DNA from: DYRB01 sp963709645 | Lineage (GTDB): Bacteria > Pseudomonadota > Gammaproteobacteria > Chromatiales > Chromatiaceae | Direction of reading: 5' to 3' | DNA: 64,000 nt | NCBI GenBank assembly: GCA_963709645.1 | Contig: CAVPXP010000049.1 | Span: 110,026-174,025, forward strand | Shown: one piece after another, positions 8,486 through 16,588 of the stretch | Layout: the number at the start of each line of letters is the position of its first letter | Numbering within the stretch: the stretch's first letter is position 1 | Position numbers and translations under genes: made by a program | Notes under the pieces: generated by a model | The model's input: the letters and a program-made list of their open reading frames with translations, nothing else | Database searches by the model: none | Told to the model about the DNA's origin: nothing

Positions 8486-9208
8486 ATGAAGTATTCCGAT
8501 ATCAGCCGCGTTACCCGGCTCAGCGACACCGCAGCCGACTCCGTGATCAACCGCAGCGCCGAGATGGCCGCCCTCGAGTCTCACCTGGAGGCGCTTGCCG
8601 AGCACTATAAAGATCTCTGTCGCATCGCCGGTCGACCCAAGGAGCTTGCCGATCTGCGCCTGCAGATGGCGCGCACCCTAGTGGGGCTCGAGCGTGGAGA
8701 TGAGGCATGGGAACCAGCACGCGAGTCCGTGGATGTCTTCATCGCCGAGCAAGACTGGGAGTCCGCGGCGGACGCCTGCGATGTCCTGTTCCAATGCGGA
8801 CAACCGGGCTCGCTCTCAGCCCTTGGCCAGGGGATCTGGCTGGCGGTCACCTACCCCATCGACCCGGACCTGACAGTGGAGCTGCTGACCCACGTGGTCG
8901 ACGAAACCCCGAACGACGCCGACGGGGCCGCGGTGGCTGCCACCACAGCCATGTTCGTCGCCGACCTGCGCGCCAGCGGTAACCAGCGCGACAACCTGAT
9001 GTTTTTCGCCTCGCAGATCCTTGGAAACGTTGCGCGCCGACACAGTGGCGTCCAGACCCAGGCAGAGTTTGACCTCTGGATGGATCGCCTCGAGTTGCGC
9101 GAGCCAGAAAAATTCTTGGTGCGCCTGCGCAACGTGGTCGACGTCCTGGTCCAAGACGACTGGTGGTTCGACCGCGAAGCCCTGCAATCCAAGCTGCCCT
9201 CCAACTGA
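8486..9208 (+). CDS. Conserved unknown protein of the dsr-linked operon
   Basis: 240 residues, start at MKYSDISRV with ATG at 8486. It is predicted to be almost entirely alpha-helical (ALESHLEALAEHYKDLCRIA; LADLRLQMARTLVGLERG; repeats of about 35 residues that resemble a TPR-like solenoid), soluble and acidic. I do not recognise a family. It lies between the small 63-residue gene and the Cas6-like gene on the same strand, so it is probably part of the same transcript. A protein scaffold or adaptor role is possible but speculative. Confidence 0.7.
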   Translation: MKYSDISRVTRLSDTAADSVINRSAEMAALESHLEALAEHYKDLCRIAGRPKELADLRLQMARTLVGLERGDEAWEPARESVDVFIAEQDWESAADACDVLFQCGQPGSLSALGQGIWLAVTYPIDPDLTVELLTHVVDETPNDADGAAVAATTAMFVADLRASGNQRDNLMFFASQILGNVARRHSGVQTQAEFDLWMDRLELREPEKFLVRLRNVVDVLVQDDWWFDREALQSKLPSN

Positions 9209-9276
9209 GGTCGGGGGGCGAGAGGCATGCCTCTCCCCCGGCTCAACCGCCACGCGCAAAGCGCGGACAAATACCC

Positions 9277-9963
9277 ATGTACTGGCAAGACGACCACGCC
9301 GACCGACCCTTCGAGGTCCCCGAAGACATACTGGATGTGCTATTCACCATCGAGTGTAAGCGCCTCCCCGTGGACCATGCCCATGCACTTTCTAAGGCCC
9401 TGGGTGGACTCGTGCCCTGGCTGCACACCGAGCCTGCGGCCGCAGTTCATTGCATCCACGTCGCCGGGTCCCAGAACGGCTGGGAGCGCCCCGAGCACGG
9501 GGGCGACCAGTACCTGATCCCTTCGCGGCGCACCAAACTTATTATCCGGGTCCCCAAGGAACGGGTTGCCGGCCTGGAAAGTATGCTATCCGGAACCACC
9601 CTGGACCTAGCCGGCTGCTCCCTGACGATCGGCTCCGCCAAGACCCGAACGCTGAGCAAGGAGTCCACCCTCTTCGCCCGTCAGGTGGTGAGCCGCCCCG
9701 GCGACGACGAGGACGCATTCCTTGCCTGGGCCGTGACCGAGCTGCACACCCTCGGAGTCGCGGTGCGCAAGGCCATCTGTGGCAAGGAGCTGCTCGTTGA
9801 GACCCCGGAGGGACCCTTGCGCACCCGCAGCCTGATGCTGGCCGACCTGAGCCCGGAGGAGGCGGTCCGACTCCAGCAGGTTGGGCTTGGACCCCGCCGG
9901 GACCTGGGCTGCGGCATCTTCATCCCCCACAAGGGCGTCGATTCCGCAAAGAAAGGAAGTTGA
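9277..9963 (+). CDS. Orphan Cas6/Cmx6-like RAMP protein
   Basis: 228 residues from MYWQDDHADRPFEVPEDILD. The order of motifs matches what I know as the Cas6/Cmx6 (type I-MYXAN) profile: PVDHAHALSKAL and an HCIHVAGSQNGW block, then RRTKLIIRVPKERV, and a C-terminal glycine-rich segment (LQQVGLGPRRDLGCGIFIPHKG) like the G-loop of RAMP-fold proteins. Cas6 proteins cut CRISPR RNA, but no repeat array or other cas gene is in this window. The neighbours are a dioxygenase and a cysteine-free DsrC paralogue. It is probably a domesticated RNA-binding or RNA-cleaving protein of the sulfur-oxidation locus; the function is unknown. Confidence 0.7.
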   Translation: MYWQDDHADRPFEVPEDILDVLFTIECKRLPVDHAHALSKALGGLVPWLHTEPAAAVHCIHVAGSQNGWERPEHGGDQYLIPSRRTKLIIRVPKERVAGLESMLSGTTLDLAGCSLTIGSAKTRTLSKESTLFARQVVSRPGDDEDAFLAWAVTELHTLGVAVRKAICGKELLVETPEGPLRTRSLMLADLSPEEAVRLQQVGLGPRRDLGCGIFIPHKGVDSAKKGS

Positions 9964-9989
9964 TGACGAACGCTTGACAACTTTATAAA
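9960..9989 (+). promoter_or_regulatory. Possible sigma70 promoter for rspA
   Basis: TTGATG (9960-9965) and TATAAA (9984-9989) with an 18-bp spacer, about 100 bp before the ATG of the DsrC-like gene, in an AT-rich patch that stands out from the high-GC background. A second TTGACA lies at 9974-9979. An extra promoter here would allow the DsrC-like gene to be expressed apart from the genes upstream. Confidence 0.35.
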
Positions 9990-10086
9990 ATTAGCCGGCT
10001 GTGATGGGCCGGACTCGCGACCCGAGGGCCGGCGCCCCCTCCAACCAAGCCTATGGCACATCTGTAAATACGAGAGGAGCAGAACC

Positions 10087-10425
10087 ATGTCCATCGAAGT
10101 GAACGGCGTCACCATCGCGACCACAGAGGCCGGTTTCCTGGAGAACCACCTCGACTGGAACGAGGACGTGGCCCGCGCGTTGGCCGCCATCGAAGGTATC
10201 GAGCTGACGGAAAAGCACTGGGACGTGATCAACTACCTGCGCGACGAGTACATCAACAACGGCCAGAACCAGCCCATGGAGCGCGTCGTGCTGAAGGACA
10301 TGGGCAAGAAGTGGGGCTCCAAGCCCTCCAGCAAGGACCTCTACACCCTCTTCCCCCTGGCGCCCACCAAGCAGGGCACCAAGATCGCCGGCCTGCCCCA
10401 GGTCCACCGCAAGGGCGGGTACTGA
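10087..10425 (+). CDS. rspA: Cysteine-free DsrC/TusE-fold protein (RspA type)
   Basis: 112 residues. It aligns along its whole length with the DsrC at 2957-3289 (MSIEVNGVTI..., LTEKHWDVINYLRDEY, LYTLFPLAPTKQGTKIAGLP). Both functional cysteines are missing: the position of DsrC Cys98 is Thr98, and the C-terminal arm ends VHRKGGY. There is no Cys anywhere in the protein. Members without cysteines have been grouped as RspA, thought to be regulatory rather than sulfur-carrying. It has a strong ribosome site (GAGAGGAG) and is followed by a terminator. It could act as a decoy or regulator that binds DsrC partners; that is inference. Confidence 0.85.
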   Translation: MSIEVNGVTIATTEAGFLENHLDWNEDVARALAAIEGIELTEKHWDVINYLRDEYINNGQNQPMERVVLKDMGKKWGSKPSSKDLYTLFPLAPTKQGTKIAGLPQVHRKGGY

Positions 10426-10473
10426 GGGCGGACCTCGGGCCCAGCCCAAGACTGCGCCTAGGCAGAAAGAAAA

Positions 10474-10504
10474 GGGCGGCGACGACGCGCCGCCCGTTTC
10501 GTTT
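10474..10504. terminator. Bidirectional rho-independent terminator
   Basis: GGGCGGCG (10474-10481), 6-base loop, CGCCGCCC (10488-10495): a perfect 8-bp stem followed by GTTTCGTTTT on the plus strand and preceded by an A-rich stretch (AAAGAAAA), so it also works for minus-strand transcripts. It lies between the convergent rspA and the hydroxylase gene at 10547-11221. Confidence 0.8.
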
Positions 10505-10546
10505 TGCACGCCGCAACCCGAGCAACGGCTCTTCGCCAGCCGGATC

Positions 10547-11221
10547 CTACAGATCCGCCCACATCCGCAGCAGATTGGCGTAAGACCGATCCACATACCC
10601 CGTGGTCTCGGTCGCCGGGGCCTCCTTGAGCAGCCGTTCGCGTGCCAGGTTCAGCTCGTAGAGAAGCTCACGCTGAGCCGCATCCCGCACATAGCTCTGA
10701 ATCCAGGTCAGGGCCACCAGACGCTCCCCCGCTGTCACCTCGGCCACATGGTGCAGGCTGGAGGAGGGGTAGATCACCGCATCCCCGGCCGGCAGCTTGA
10801 CCTTGCGGTCGCCGAACGGCGTGCGCGCCGTCAGCTCCCCGCCCTCATAGGACTCCGGCGGGCTCAGGAAGATAGTCATGGAGACGTCAGTGCGAAAGCG
10901 CGGCCCGCTGGTGCCCATGATCGGGTCATCCACATGATCGCCGTAGGTCATCCCGGGTTCGTAGCGAGCGACGATGGGGTCAGCCACGCGGTGCGGCAGG
11001 GCGCCGAAGCGGAAGGTTTCGTTATGGGCCAGGCTCGCCATGATGATCCGGATCAGCCGCTGGAGGCGCTCGGGCTCCTGCTTGAGCTCCAGGTTGTGCT
11101 TGACACGCGCCGCGGCGAAGCCAGCGGTCAGGCGTCCATCGACGAACTCGGCACCGACGAGGGTCTCCCGTATCTTGTCCAGTTGTGCGGCGTTGAGGAG
11201 TCCAGGGATGGTCAACAACAT
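10547..11221 (-). CDS. piuC: PKHD-type Fe(II)/2-oxoglutarate hydroxylase (PiuC/YbiX family)
   Basis: 224 residues, the usual length for the family. The iron ligands are seen as His and Asp in TYGDHVDDPIM and His in SSSLHHVAEVT, with the 2-oxoglutarate Arg in ERLVALTWIQS. PiuC-type enzymes are often encoded beside TonB-dependent siderophore receptors; here no receptor is adjacent, and the gene stands alone between convergent rspA and the divergent gene at 11349. The substrate is unknown. Confidence 0.9.
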   Translation of the reverse strand: MLLTIPGLLNAAQLDKIRETLVGAEFVDGRLTAGFAAARVKHNLELKQEPERLQRLIRIIMASLAHNETFRFGALPHRVADPIVARYEPGMTYGDHVDDPIMGTSGPRFRTDVSMTIFLSPPESYEGGELTARTPFGDRKVKLPAGDAVIYPSSSLHHVAEVTAGERLVALTWIQSYVRDAAQRELLYELNLARERLLKEAPATETTGYVDRSYANLLRMWADL

Positions 11222-11348
11222 GGCGGCGGTCCCCGATGGTTGGCGCCCGCGTCCCCGTCAGGCGGCCCAGGCGGCCCAAGCAGGCACATGGAGACGGCGG
11301 GCCTTTGATAGAATCGCGCGATTCTACGCCGAACCGCGGAGGCCCAGG

Positions 11349-11963
11349 ATGATACTCAAGGCTATCATCGACGATCAGATCTACTCGCTGGACGTGCCGG
11401 ACGCCGTCATCGCCCGGGGGGAGGAGTTCTTCGCAGAACTCGACCGGGACATGGACAAGGGCTGGCAGATGAGCCGCGACTGGGTGGACCACCCAAACCG
11501 GATCCAACGCGGCCAGATCGTTGCCGACAAGCTCCTCACGGCGCTGGAAAACGAGAATCGGCGCGTCGGGCTGCTCATGGCCGGCTATCTGCTCAAGCGC
11601 CTGCCCAACCTCGACGAGGTCGAGATCGACGTACAGGGCGAGATCCAGAACACCGTCTTCCGCTTCCGCGAGGCCGCCCCCGACGCCCGCCCAGGGGCCA
11701 CGGCAACCGCGACTGAGACCCCCACCCCCAACGGCGAAGCGGAAGCTCAGGAGGGTATGAGCCAACTCGAAGCCATGGAGCAGGCAGGCAACGACGTGAC
11801 AAAAGTCTTCCGGGTCGGCAAGGCCTACCGCTTCTCAGTCTTCGACCACCACACCGGCGAGTGGCAGGACTCCCCGATAGTCGCCGACGCCCAGGAGGCC
11901 GAGCGCCTGCGTCAGGCGGCCTTCAAACGCCGTTACGACGCCCTGCGCCGGGGCGGCAACTAA
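11349..11963 (+). CDS. Conserved protein of unknown function
   Basis: 204 residues from the ATG at 11349 (MILKAIIDDQIYSLDVPDAV). The N-terminal ~115 residues are compact (EEFFAELDRDMDKGWQMSRD; NRRVGLLMAGYLLKRLPNL). A Pro/Thr/Ala-rich linker follows (PDARPGATATATETPTPNGE), then a C-terminal block (VFRVGKAYRFSVFDHHTGEW). There is no signal peptide and no Cys. The family is not recognised; similar two-block proteins occur in purple sulfur bacteria as far as I recall. The next gene starts 12 bp downstream, so the two are likely co-transcribed. Confidence 0.65.
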   Translation: MILKAIIDDQIYSLDVPDAVIARGEEFFAELDRDMDKGWQMSRDWVDHPNRIQRGQIVADKLLTALENENRRVGLLMAGYLLKRLPNLDEVEIDVQGEIQNTVFRFREAAPDARPGATATATETPTPNGEAEAQEGMSQLEAMEQAGNDVTKVFRVGKAYRFSVFDHHTGEWQDSPIVADAQEAERLRQAAFKRRYDALRRGGN

Positions 11964-11975
11964 AGAACCCCCCAG

Positions 11976-12329
11976 GTGGCAGATTTGTTCGATGTCACCG
12001 CCCCGCTCGCCTTGCGCCTCCCGATAGGGGGACGCAAGGTCATCGCCGCCTGCTTCCCCCACCCGCGCGGGCTGCTTTACCTCGACACCTTCTGGCACCT
12101 GACCAGCCCGCAGGAGGCGGCCCATCTGATCGTTGGCGAGGTCACCGGCGAAGGCCCTTGGAAGGTCGGCGGCTGCGTCATCACCGTGCTTGGCTGCCAC
12201 AACACCGACCCTGACCTGGCCCTGCCCTATGCCCGTTGGCGCGACTACCTCGATCAGGCCGGCCCCCAGGACTACCCACCCCCGGCCCAGATCCGCGACA
12301 TCGCCCGGCGCCTGGGCGCCTCGGTCTGA
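11976..12329 (+). CDS. Conserved protein of unknown function
   Basis: 117 residues with a GTG start at 11976, preceded by a purine-rich AGG sequence. Soluble; contains KVIAACFPHPRGLLYLDTFW and GGCVITVLGCHNTDPDLALP with two Cys that could pair. No family recognised. It lies 12 bp after the preceding unknown gene and 21 bp before the SLC13 permease, suggesting one operon. Confidence 0.6.
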   Translation: MADLFDVTAPLALRLPIGGRKVIAACFPHPRGLLYLDTFWHLTSPQEAAHLIVGEVTGEGPWKVGGCVITVLGCHNTDPDLALPYARWRDYLDQAGPQDYPPPAQIRDIARRLGASV

Positions 12330-12350
12330 CCCACCCCATACCAAGCCGTC

Positions 12351-14138
12351 ATGGAAGCCCTGACCCAACTCGGCTGGCAGGCCTGGCTCAGTATCGGCGT
12401 TGTCGTCGGTGCCTTCGCCCTGTTCGCCACCGGGCGCGGCACCCCAGACAGCGTCACAACCGCCGGACTGACCCTGCTCCTGGTCTCCGGCGTGCTGACT
12501 CCGACCGAGGCCCTGGCCGGCTTCGCCAACCCGGGAATGCTCACCGTCGCCGTGCTGTACGTTGTAGTGACTGGCCTCACCGAGACCGGGGCGGTGGATT
12601 GGATCGGCCAGACCCTGTTGGGACGGCCACGCTCTCCCACTCACGCCCGCTGGAGACTGATGGCCCCGTCCGCGGCCTTGAGCACTGTACTCAACAACAC
12701 CCCGCTGGTCGCCGTACTGATTCCGGCGGTGCAGGACTGGGCCAAGCGTTACCGCCTGGAGCTGTCGCGGCTGATGATTCCCCTGAGCTATGCGACCATC
12801 GCCGGGGGAACCTGCTCCCTCATCGGGACCAGCACCAACCTGGTGGTGGACGGGCTCTACCGGTCGTACAGCGGCGGGACCGGACTCGGTCTCTTCGAGC
12901 CAGCATGGATCGGCGTGCCGGTGGTCGCCATTGTCCTCGGATTCCTGCTCACCGCAGGACACTGGCTGCTCCCCCGCCGTCCCCCGGCCGACCAGGACTT
13001 CGCCGACGTACGTCAGTACACCGCCGAGATGCTGGTCCCGGCGGGGAGCCCCCTGGCGGGCAAGGGGGTGGAGGCTGCCGGGCTGCGCCAGCTCCCGGGG
13101 CTCTTCCTGATCGAGATCGAGCGCGATGAGCAAATCATGCCCGCGGTCTCCTCCCACGAGCTGCTACGAGTCGGCGACCGGCTGGTCTTCGCCGGCATCA
13201 TCGACTCGGTGATGGACCTGCACCGGCTGCGGGGACTCATCCCGGCGACGGACCAGGTCTTCAAGCTCGGCGGACCGCGCCAGGACCGCTGCTTCGTCGA
13301 GGCCGTTCTTTCCGACAGCGGACCCCTGATCGGCCGGAGCGTGCGCGAAGGGCGTTTCCGCAACCGCTACAACGCGGCCATTCTCGCCGTTGCCCGCAAC
13401 GGCGAGCGCATCCGGCGGAAGATCGGCGACATCGAGCTCCAGGCCGGCGACACCCTGCTGCTGGAGTGCCGACCAGAGTTCGTCGAGCAGCAGCGCAACT
13501 CCCGCGACTTTCTGCTGGTCAGCCAGATCGGGAACCGCCGGCCGCTGCGCCACGAGCGCGCCCCCCTGGCCTTGGGCATCGTCGGGGCCATGATCGTCAG
13601 CGTCACACTCGGCTGGCTGACCATGCTGGAGGCGGCACTGATCGCCGCGGGGGCGATGCTCGCGACCCGCTGCACCGATGTGCGCAGGGCCCGGGCCGCC
13701 CCGGACTGGCAGGTCCTGGTGGTGATCGCGACCTCCTTCGGGCTCGCAGCGGCCCTGGAGAAGACGGGTGCCGCCAGCGCCCTGGCCGGTGGCCTCATCG
13801 GTCTGTCCCAGGGCGGCCCCTGGGCCACCCTGGCCCTGGTCTTCGTCGCGACCGCCGTGCTGACCGCCTTGGCGACGAATAATGTGGCGGCGGTCTTGAT
13901 CTTCCCTATCGCCATGGCCGCCGCCCAGGAGGTCCACGCCAGCCCCCTGCCCTTCGTGATCACCTTGATGGTCGCCGCCAGCGCCAGCTTTGCGACCCCC
14001 ATCGGATACCAGACCAATCTGATGGTCTTCAACGCCGGAGGCTACCGCTTCGCCGATTTCCTGCGGGTCGGTGTCCCCATCACCCTTGCGGTGGGCGTGA
14101 CCACCGTCACCCTTGCGCCGCTGATCTGGCCCTTCTGA
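12351..14138 (+). CDS. SLC13/DASS-family permease with two RCK_C domains
   Basis: 595 residues. Hydrophobic helices flank a soluble middle part: residues ~1-210 and ~405-595 are membrane-spanning, and ~215-400 contains two TrkA-C/RCK_C-like domains (YTAEMLVPAGSPLAGKGVEA...; CFVEAVLSDSGPLIGRSVRE...). The family signatures LNNTPLVAVLIPAV and LATNNVAAVLIFPIAMAAA are seen, as is GTSTNLVVDGLY. Such proteins move sulfate or dicarboxylates across the cytoplasmic membrane. In a sulfur oxidiser sulfate is a plausible substrate, but that is inferred. It is followed by a small membrane protein. Confidence 0.88.
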   Translation: MEALTQLGWQAWLSIGVVVGAFALFATGRGTPDSVTTAGLTLLLVSGVLTPTEALAGFANPGMLTVAVLYVVVTGLTETGAVDWIGQTLLGRPRSPTHARWRLMAPSAALSTVLNNTPLVAVLIPAVQDWAKRYRLELSRLMIPLSYATIAGGTCSLIGTSTNLVVDGLYRSYSGGTGLGLFEPAWIGVPVVAIVLGFLLTAGHWLLPRRPPADQDFADVRQYTAEMLVPAGSPLAGKGVEAAGLRQLPGLFLIEIERDEQIMPAVSSHELLRVGDRLVFAGIIDSVMDLHRLRGLIPATDQVFKLGGPRQDRCFVEAVLSDSGPLIGRSVREGRFRNRYNAAILAVARNGERIRRKIGDIELQAGDTLLLECRPEFVEQQRNSRDFLLVSQIGNRRPLRHERAPLALGIVGAMIVSVTLGWLTMLEAALIAAGAMLATRCTDVRRARAAPDWQVLVVIATSFGLAAALEKTGAASALAGGLIGLSQGGPWATLALVFVATAVLTALATNNVAAVLIFPIAMAAAQEVHASPLPFVITLMVAASASFATPIGYQTNLMVFNAGGYRFADFLRVGVPITLAVGVTTVTLAPLIWPF

Positions 14139-14162
14139 ACCAAGCCCGATGGAACAACGCCC

Positions 14163-14570
14163 ATGCGTCGGATGGGACTCTACCTCGCCGCTTGGCTGCC
14201 CATGGTCCCCATCGCCATCCTCAACGGCGTGGTGCGCCAGGGCTGGTACGGCCGGTACATGACGGAGCTTGCCGCCCACCAGATCTCCACCGCTACCGGC
14301 CTGGCCCTGCTTGGGGCCTATATCTGGCTCGTCGTGCGCCTGTGGCCGCCGGCCGATTCCCGGCAGGCCCTTGGCACCGGGCTCCTATGGCTCGTCCTTA
14401 CCCTGGGGTTCGAGTTTCTTTTCGGGCACTTTGTCGCCGGTCACACCTGGGCCAGGCTGCTCGCGGATTACAACCTCCTCGCCGGCCGGGTCTGGATACT
14501 GATCCCTCTGTGGGTCGGTCTGGCGCCCTGGGTCTTTTATCGCCTATTGAGGCAACCTGCCCCAAGCTAG
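14163..14570 (+). CDS. Small integral membrane protein, unknown function
   Basis: 135 residues with about four hydrophobic helices (LAAWLPMVPIAILNGVV; TGLALLGAYIWLVVRLW; GLLWLVLTLGFEFLFGHFV; ILIPLWVGLAPWVFYRLL). No family name can be given with certainty. It begins 24 bp after the permease and overlaps by 4 bp the 3' end of the convergent DedA gene. Confidence 0.7.
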   Translation: MRRMGLYLAAWLPMVPIAILNGVVRQGWYGRYMTELAAHQISTATGLALLGAYIWLVVRLWPPADSRQALGTGLLWLVLTLGFEFLFGHFVAGHTWARLLADYNLLAGRVWILIPLWVGLAPWVFYRLLRQPAPS

Positions 14571-15190
14571 TCCGGTCGCCGGCGACCGAGGTAAACGGCC
14601 AGGATCCCCAGGCCGACCGCTGCCAAGGCCCAGCCCCAAGACCGCAGGCCATGCAGGGCGGCGATCAAGGCCTGGCGATCGACATCCAAGGCATAGACCC
14701 CAACACCAAAGACTCCGACCCAGAGGCTGGTCCCCACCGCTGTCCCGGCCAGGAAGCGCCGCCAGGGCATGTCCAGGGCCCCCGCAGTGATGTTGCTGGT
14801 CTGGCGCAAGCCGTCGAGGAAGCGCGCGACCACGAGAATCCACCATCCCCACCGGGCAAAGAGCGCCTGGGCTCGGGCCAGCCGCCCGCCGGTCCCAGTG
14901 CTGCGAACCAGCCGGCCACTGAGCCCGCGATGCCCGATCCAATAGCCAATCAGGTCGCCCACCCAGGTGGCCCACCAAGCCACCAGCACCACCCAGAGGA
15001 TGTCCGGTCCGCCCGTGACCGCGAGCAGGGCGCAGGCGATGAGCAGGGTCTGACCTGGGAGCGGCAAGCCCATCCCCTCCGCCAGGGTCGCGGCCGCCAG
15101 GGCCCAGAGCCCGTACCGGTCCAACAGCGGCCGGAGGCGGTCGATCTCCGCGGCCAGATTGGACACGATGTCTGCCTCGAACCCGGTCAC
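14567..15190 (-). CDS. DedA/SNARE-associated family membrane protein
   Basis: 207 residues. The DedA hallmarks are visible: EGMGLPLPGQTLLIACALLA, a re-entrant helix-like segment, and RFLDGLRQTSNITAGALDMPWRRFLAGTA. These proteins are undecaprenyl-phosphate or phospholipid flippases needed for envelope integrity. It overlaps the stop of the upstream old yellow enzyme gene by 4 bp (ATGA type), so the two are translationally coupled. It converges on the small membrane protein at 14163. Confidence 0.9.
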   Translation of the reverse strand: MTGFEADIVSNLAAEIDRLRPLLDRYGLWALAAATLAEGMGLPLPGQTLLIACALLAVTGGPDILWVVLVAWWATWVGDLIGYWIGHRGLSGRLVRSTGTGGRLARAQALFARWGWWILVVARFLDGLRQTSNITAGALDMPWRRFLAGTAVGTSLWVGVFGVGVYALDVDRQALIAALHGLRSWGWALAAVGLGILAVYLGRRRPD

Positions 15191-16302
15191 ACCGCCGCCT
15201 CAAGTGCCGGGTAGTCTGTATAGCCACGGGCATCACCGCCATAGAAGGTCTGCGGGTCCGGCTCCTTAAATGGACCGCCGCGGCCTAGACGCTCGGGCAG
15301 GTCTGGGTTGGAGATGAAGGGCCGTCCAAAGGCGATCAAGTCCGCCTCGCCCGCGCTCAGGGCGGCACGTGCGCGCGGCCCGTCGAAGGCCCCGTTGAGC
15401 ATGGTCAGCCCTCGATAGTGGGGGCGAATGGCGGCCAAAATGCGCTCCATCTTGGGCTCCACCTGGCGCATCACGTCCGTATCCGCCAAGTGCAGGTAGC
15501 CGATGCCCAACCCCGACAGGTGGGCGGCCACATACCCCTGGGTCTCCGCCGGGTCAGCATCGGCGATGTCGTTGCCGGTGAACAGAGGGGCCAGGCGAAC
15601 TCCGACCCGGCCACGAGGAACCACACCGACCACGGCGTCCACCACCTCGAAGAGGAAGCGACAGCGGCCCGCCACGCTGCCCCCATAGGCGTCGGTCCGC
15701 CGATTGACGTTGCTGGCGAGAAACTGGTGGGGCAGATAGCCGTTTGCGGCATGGACCTCAACCCCGTCGAAGCCCGCCTCCAGTGCCTTGGTCGCGGCGC
15801 GCGCGTAGTCGTCCACGGTCGCCCGGATCTCGTCCAGGGTCAGAGCCCGCGGCGGCGAGGCTGGGATCCGCGCCGCGTTCCCCTCCGCGTCCAGCCCGAA
15901 GGCGAGGCAGTTCTCGCCAGTCACGGCCGAGGGAGCAACCGGGGATTCTCCGCCATGCAAGGAGACATGCGACACACGTCCGCAGTGCCAAAGCTGGAGG
16001 ACGATATGCCCGCCGCGGGCGTGTACCGCATCGGTCACCAACCGCCAGCCGGCGACTTGCTCCGGGGTGAAGATCCCCGGGGTAAAGGCATAGCCCTTGG
16101 CGGCGGGGGAGATGTTCGTCGCCTCTGCAATAATCAAACCGGCAGAGGCCCGCTGGCCATAGTATTCCGCCATTAAGGCCGTCGGCACATCGCCGGGCTG
16201 GCCGGCGCGGGATCGGGTCAGGGGGGCCATGACCACCCGGTTGGGCAGGGTCAGGCCGGACCATTGGAGGGGCTGGAACAGGGGGTCTTGGGTGTCTGGC
16301 AT
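15187..16302 (-). CDS. Old yellow enzyme family alkene reductase (NemA-like)
   Basis: 371 residues, full length. A (beta/alpha)8 FMN enzyme; visible family motifs are NRVVMAPLTRSRAGQPGDVP, VLQLWHCGRVSH, DGVEVHAANGYLPHQFLASN, NRRTDAYGGS and DLIAFGRPFISNPDLPERL. The HxxN pair is here HAANGY. These enzymes reduce activated C=C bonds or nitro compounds with NAD(P)H. It is first in a two-gene unit with DedA. Confidence 0.93.
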   Translation of the reverse strand: MPDTQDPLFQPLQWSGLTLPNRVVMAPLTRSRAGQPGDVPTALMAEYYGQRASAGLIIAEATNISPAAKGYAFTPGIFTPEQVAGWRLVTDAVHARGGHIVLQLWHCGRVSHVSLHGGESPVAPSAVTGENCLAFGLDAEGNAARIPASPPRALTLDEIRATVDDYARAATKALEAGFDGVEVHAANGYLPHQFLASNVNRRTDAYGGSVAGRCRFLFEVVDAVVGVVPRGRVGVRLAPLFTGNDIADADPAETQGYVAAHLSGLGIGYLHLADTDVMRQVEPKMERILAAIRPHYRGLTMLNGAFDGPRARAALSAGEADLIAFGRPFISNPDLPERLGRGGPFKEPDPQTFYGGDARGYTDYPALEAAV

Positions 16303-16588
16303 GGCTGGCTCCCTTGGTTACAGGATCGACCGCCGGGCAGGCGATCGTCGGCGGGCGGATGATGCCAGGGTAGCACCCCCCCGCCTATCCCACCCGGGCC
16401 TCGATGGGACGCCCGAGACGGAAGATTTTGCTCCGATCTCGCCGTAGCGCAGGAGTGCGCGCGCGCCCAGACAATCGGACCCAACCCGGAATCGCAGTGC
16501 TGGCAGCGACACTGCCCCGCTGTCGCCGGGCCGGGTTAGAATGCGGCCCCTCGCGCGCCACTTCGTGTCGTACCAACCCCGAGGCCCC

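Noticed and set aside
6899..12400. CRISPR array expected near the Cas6-like gene
   Set aside because: I looked for regularly spaced direct repeats around 9-10 kb and in the flanking gaps and saw none. No other cas gene is present.
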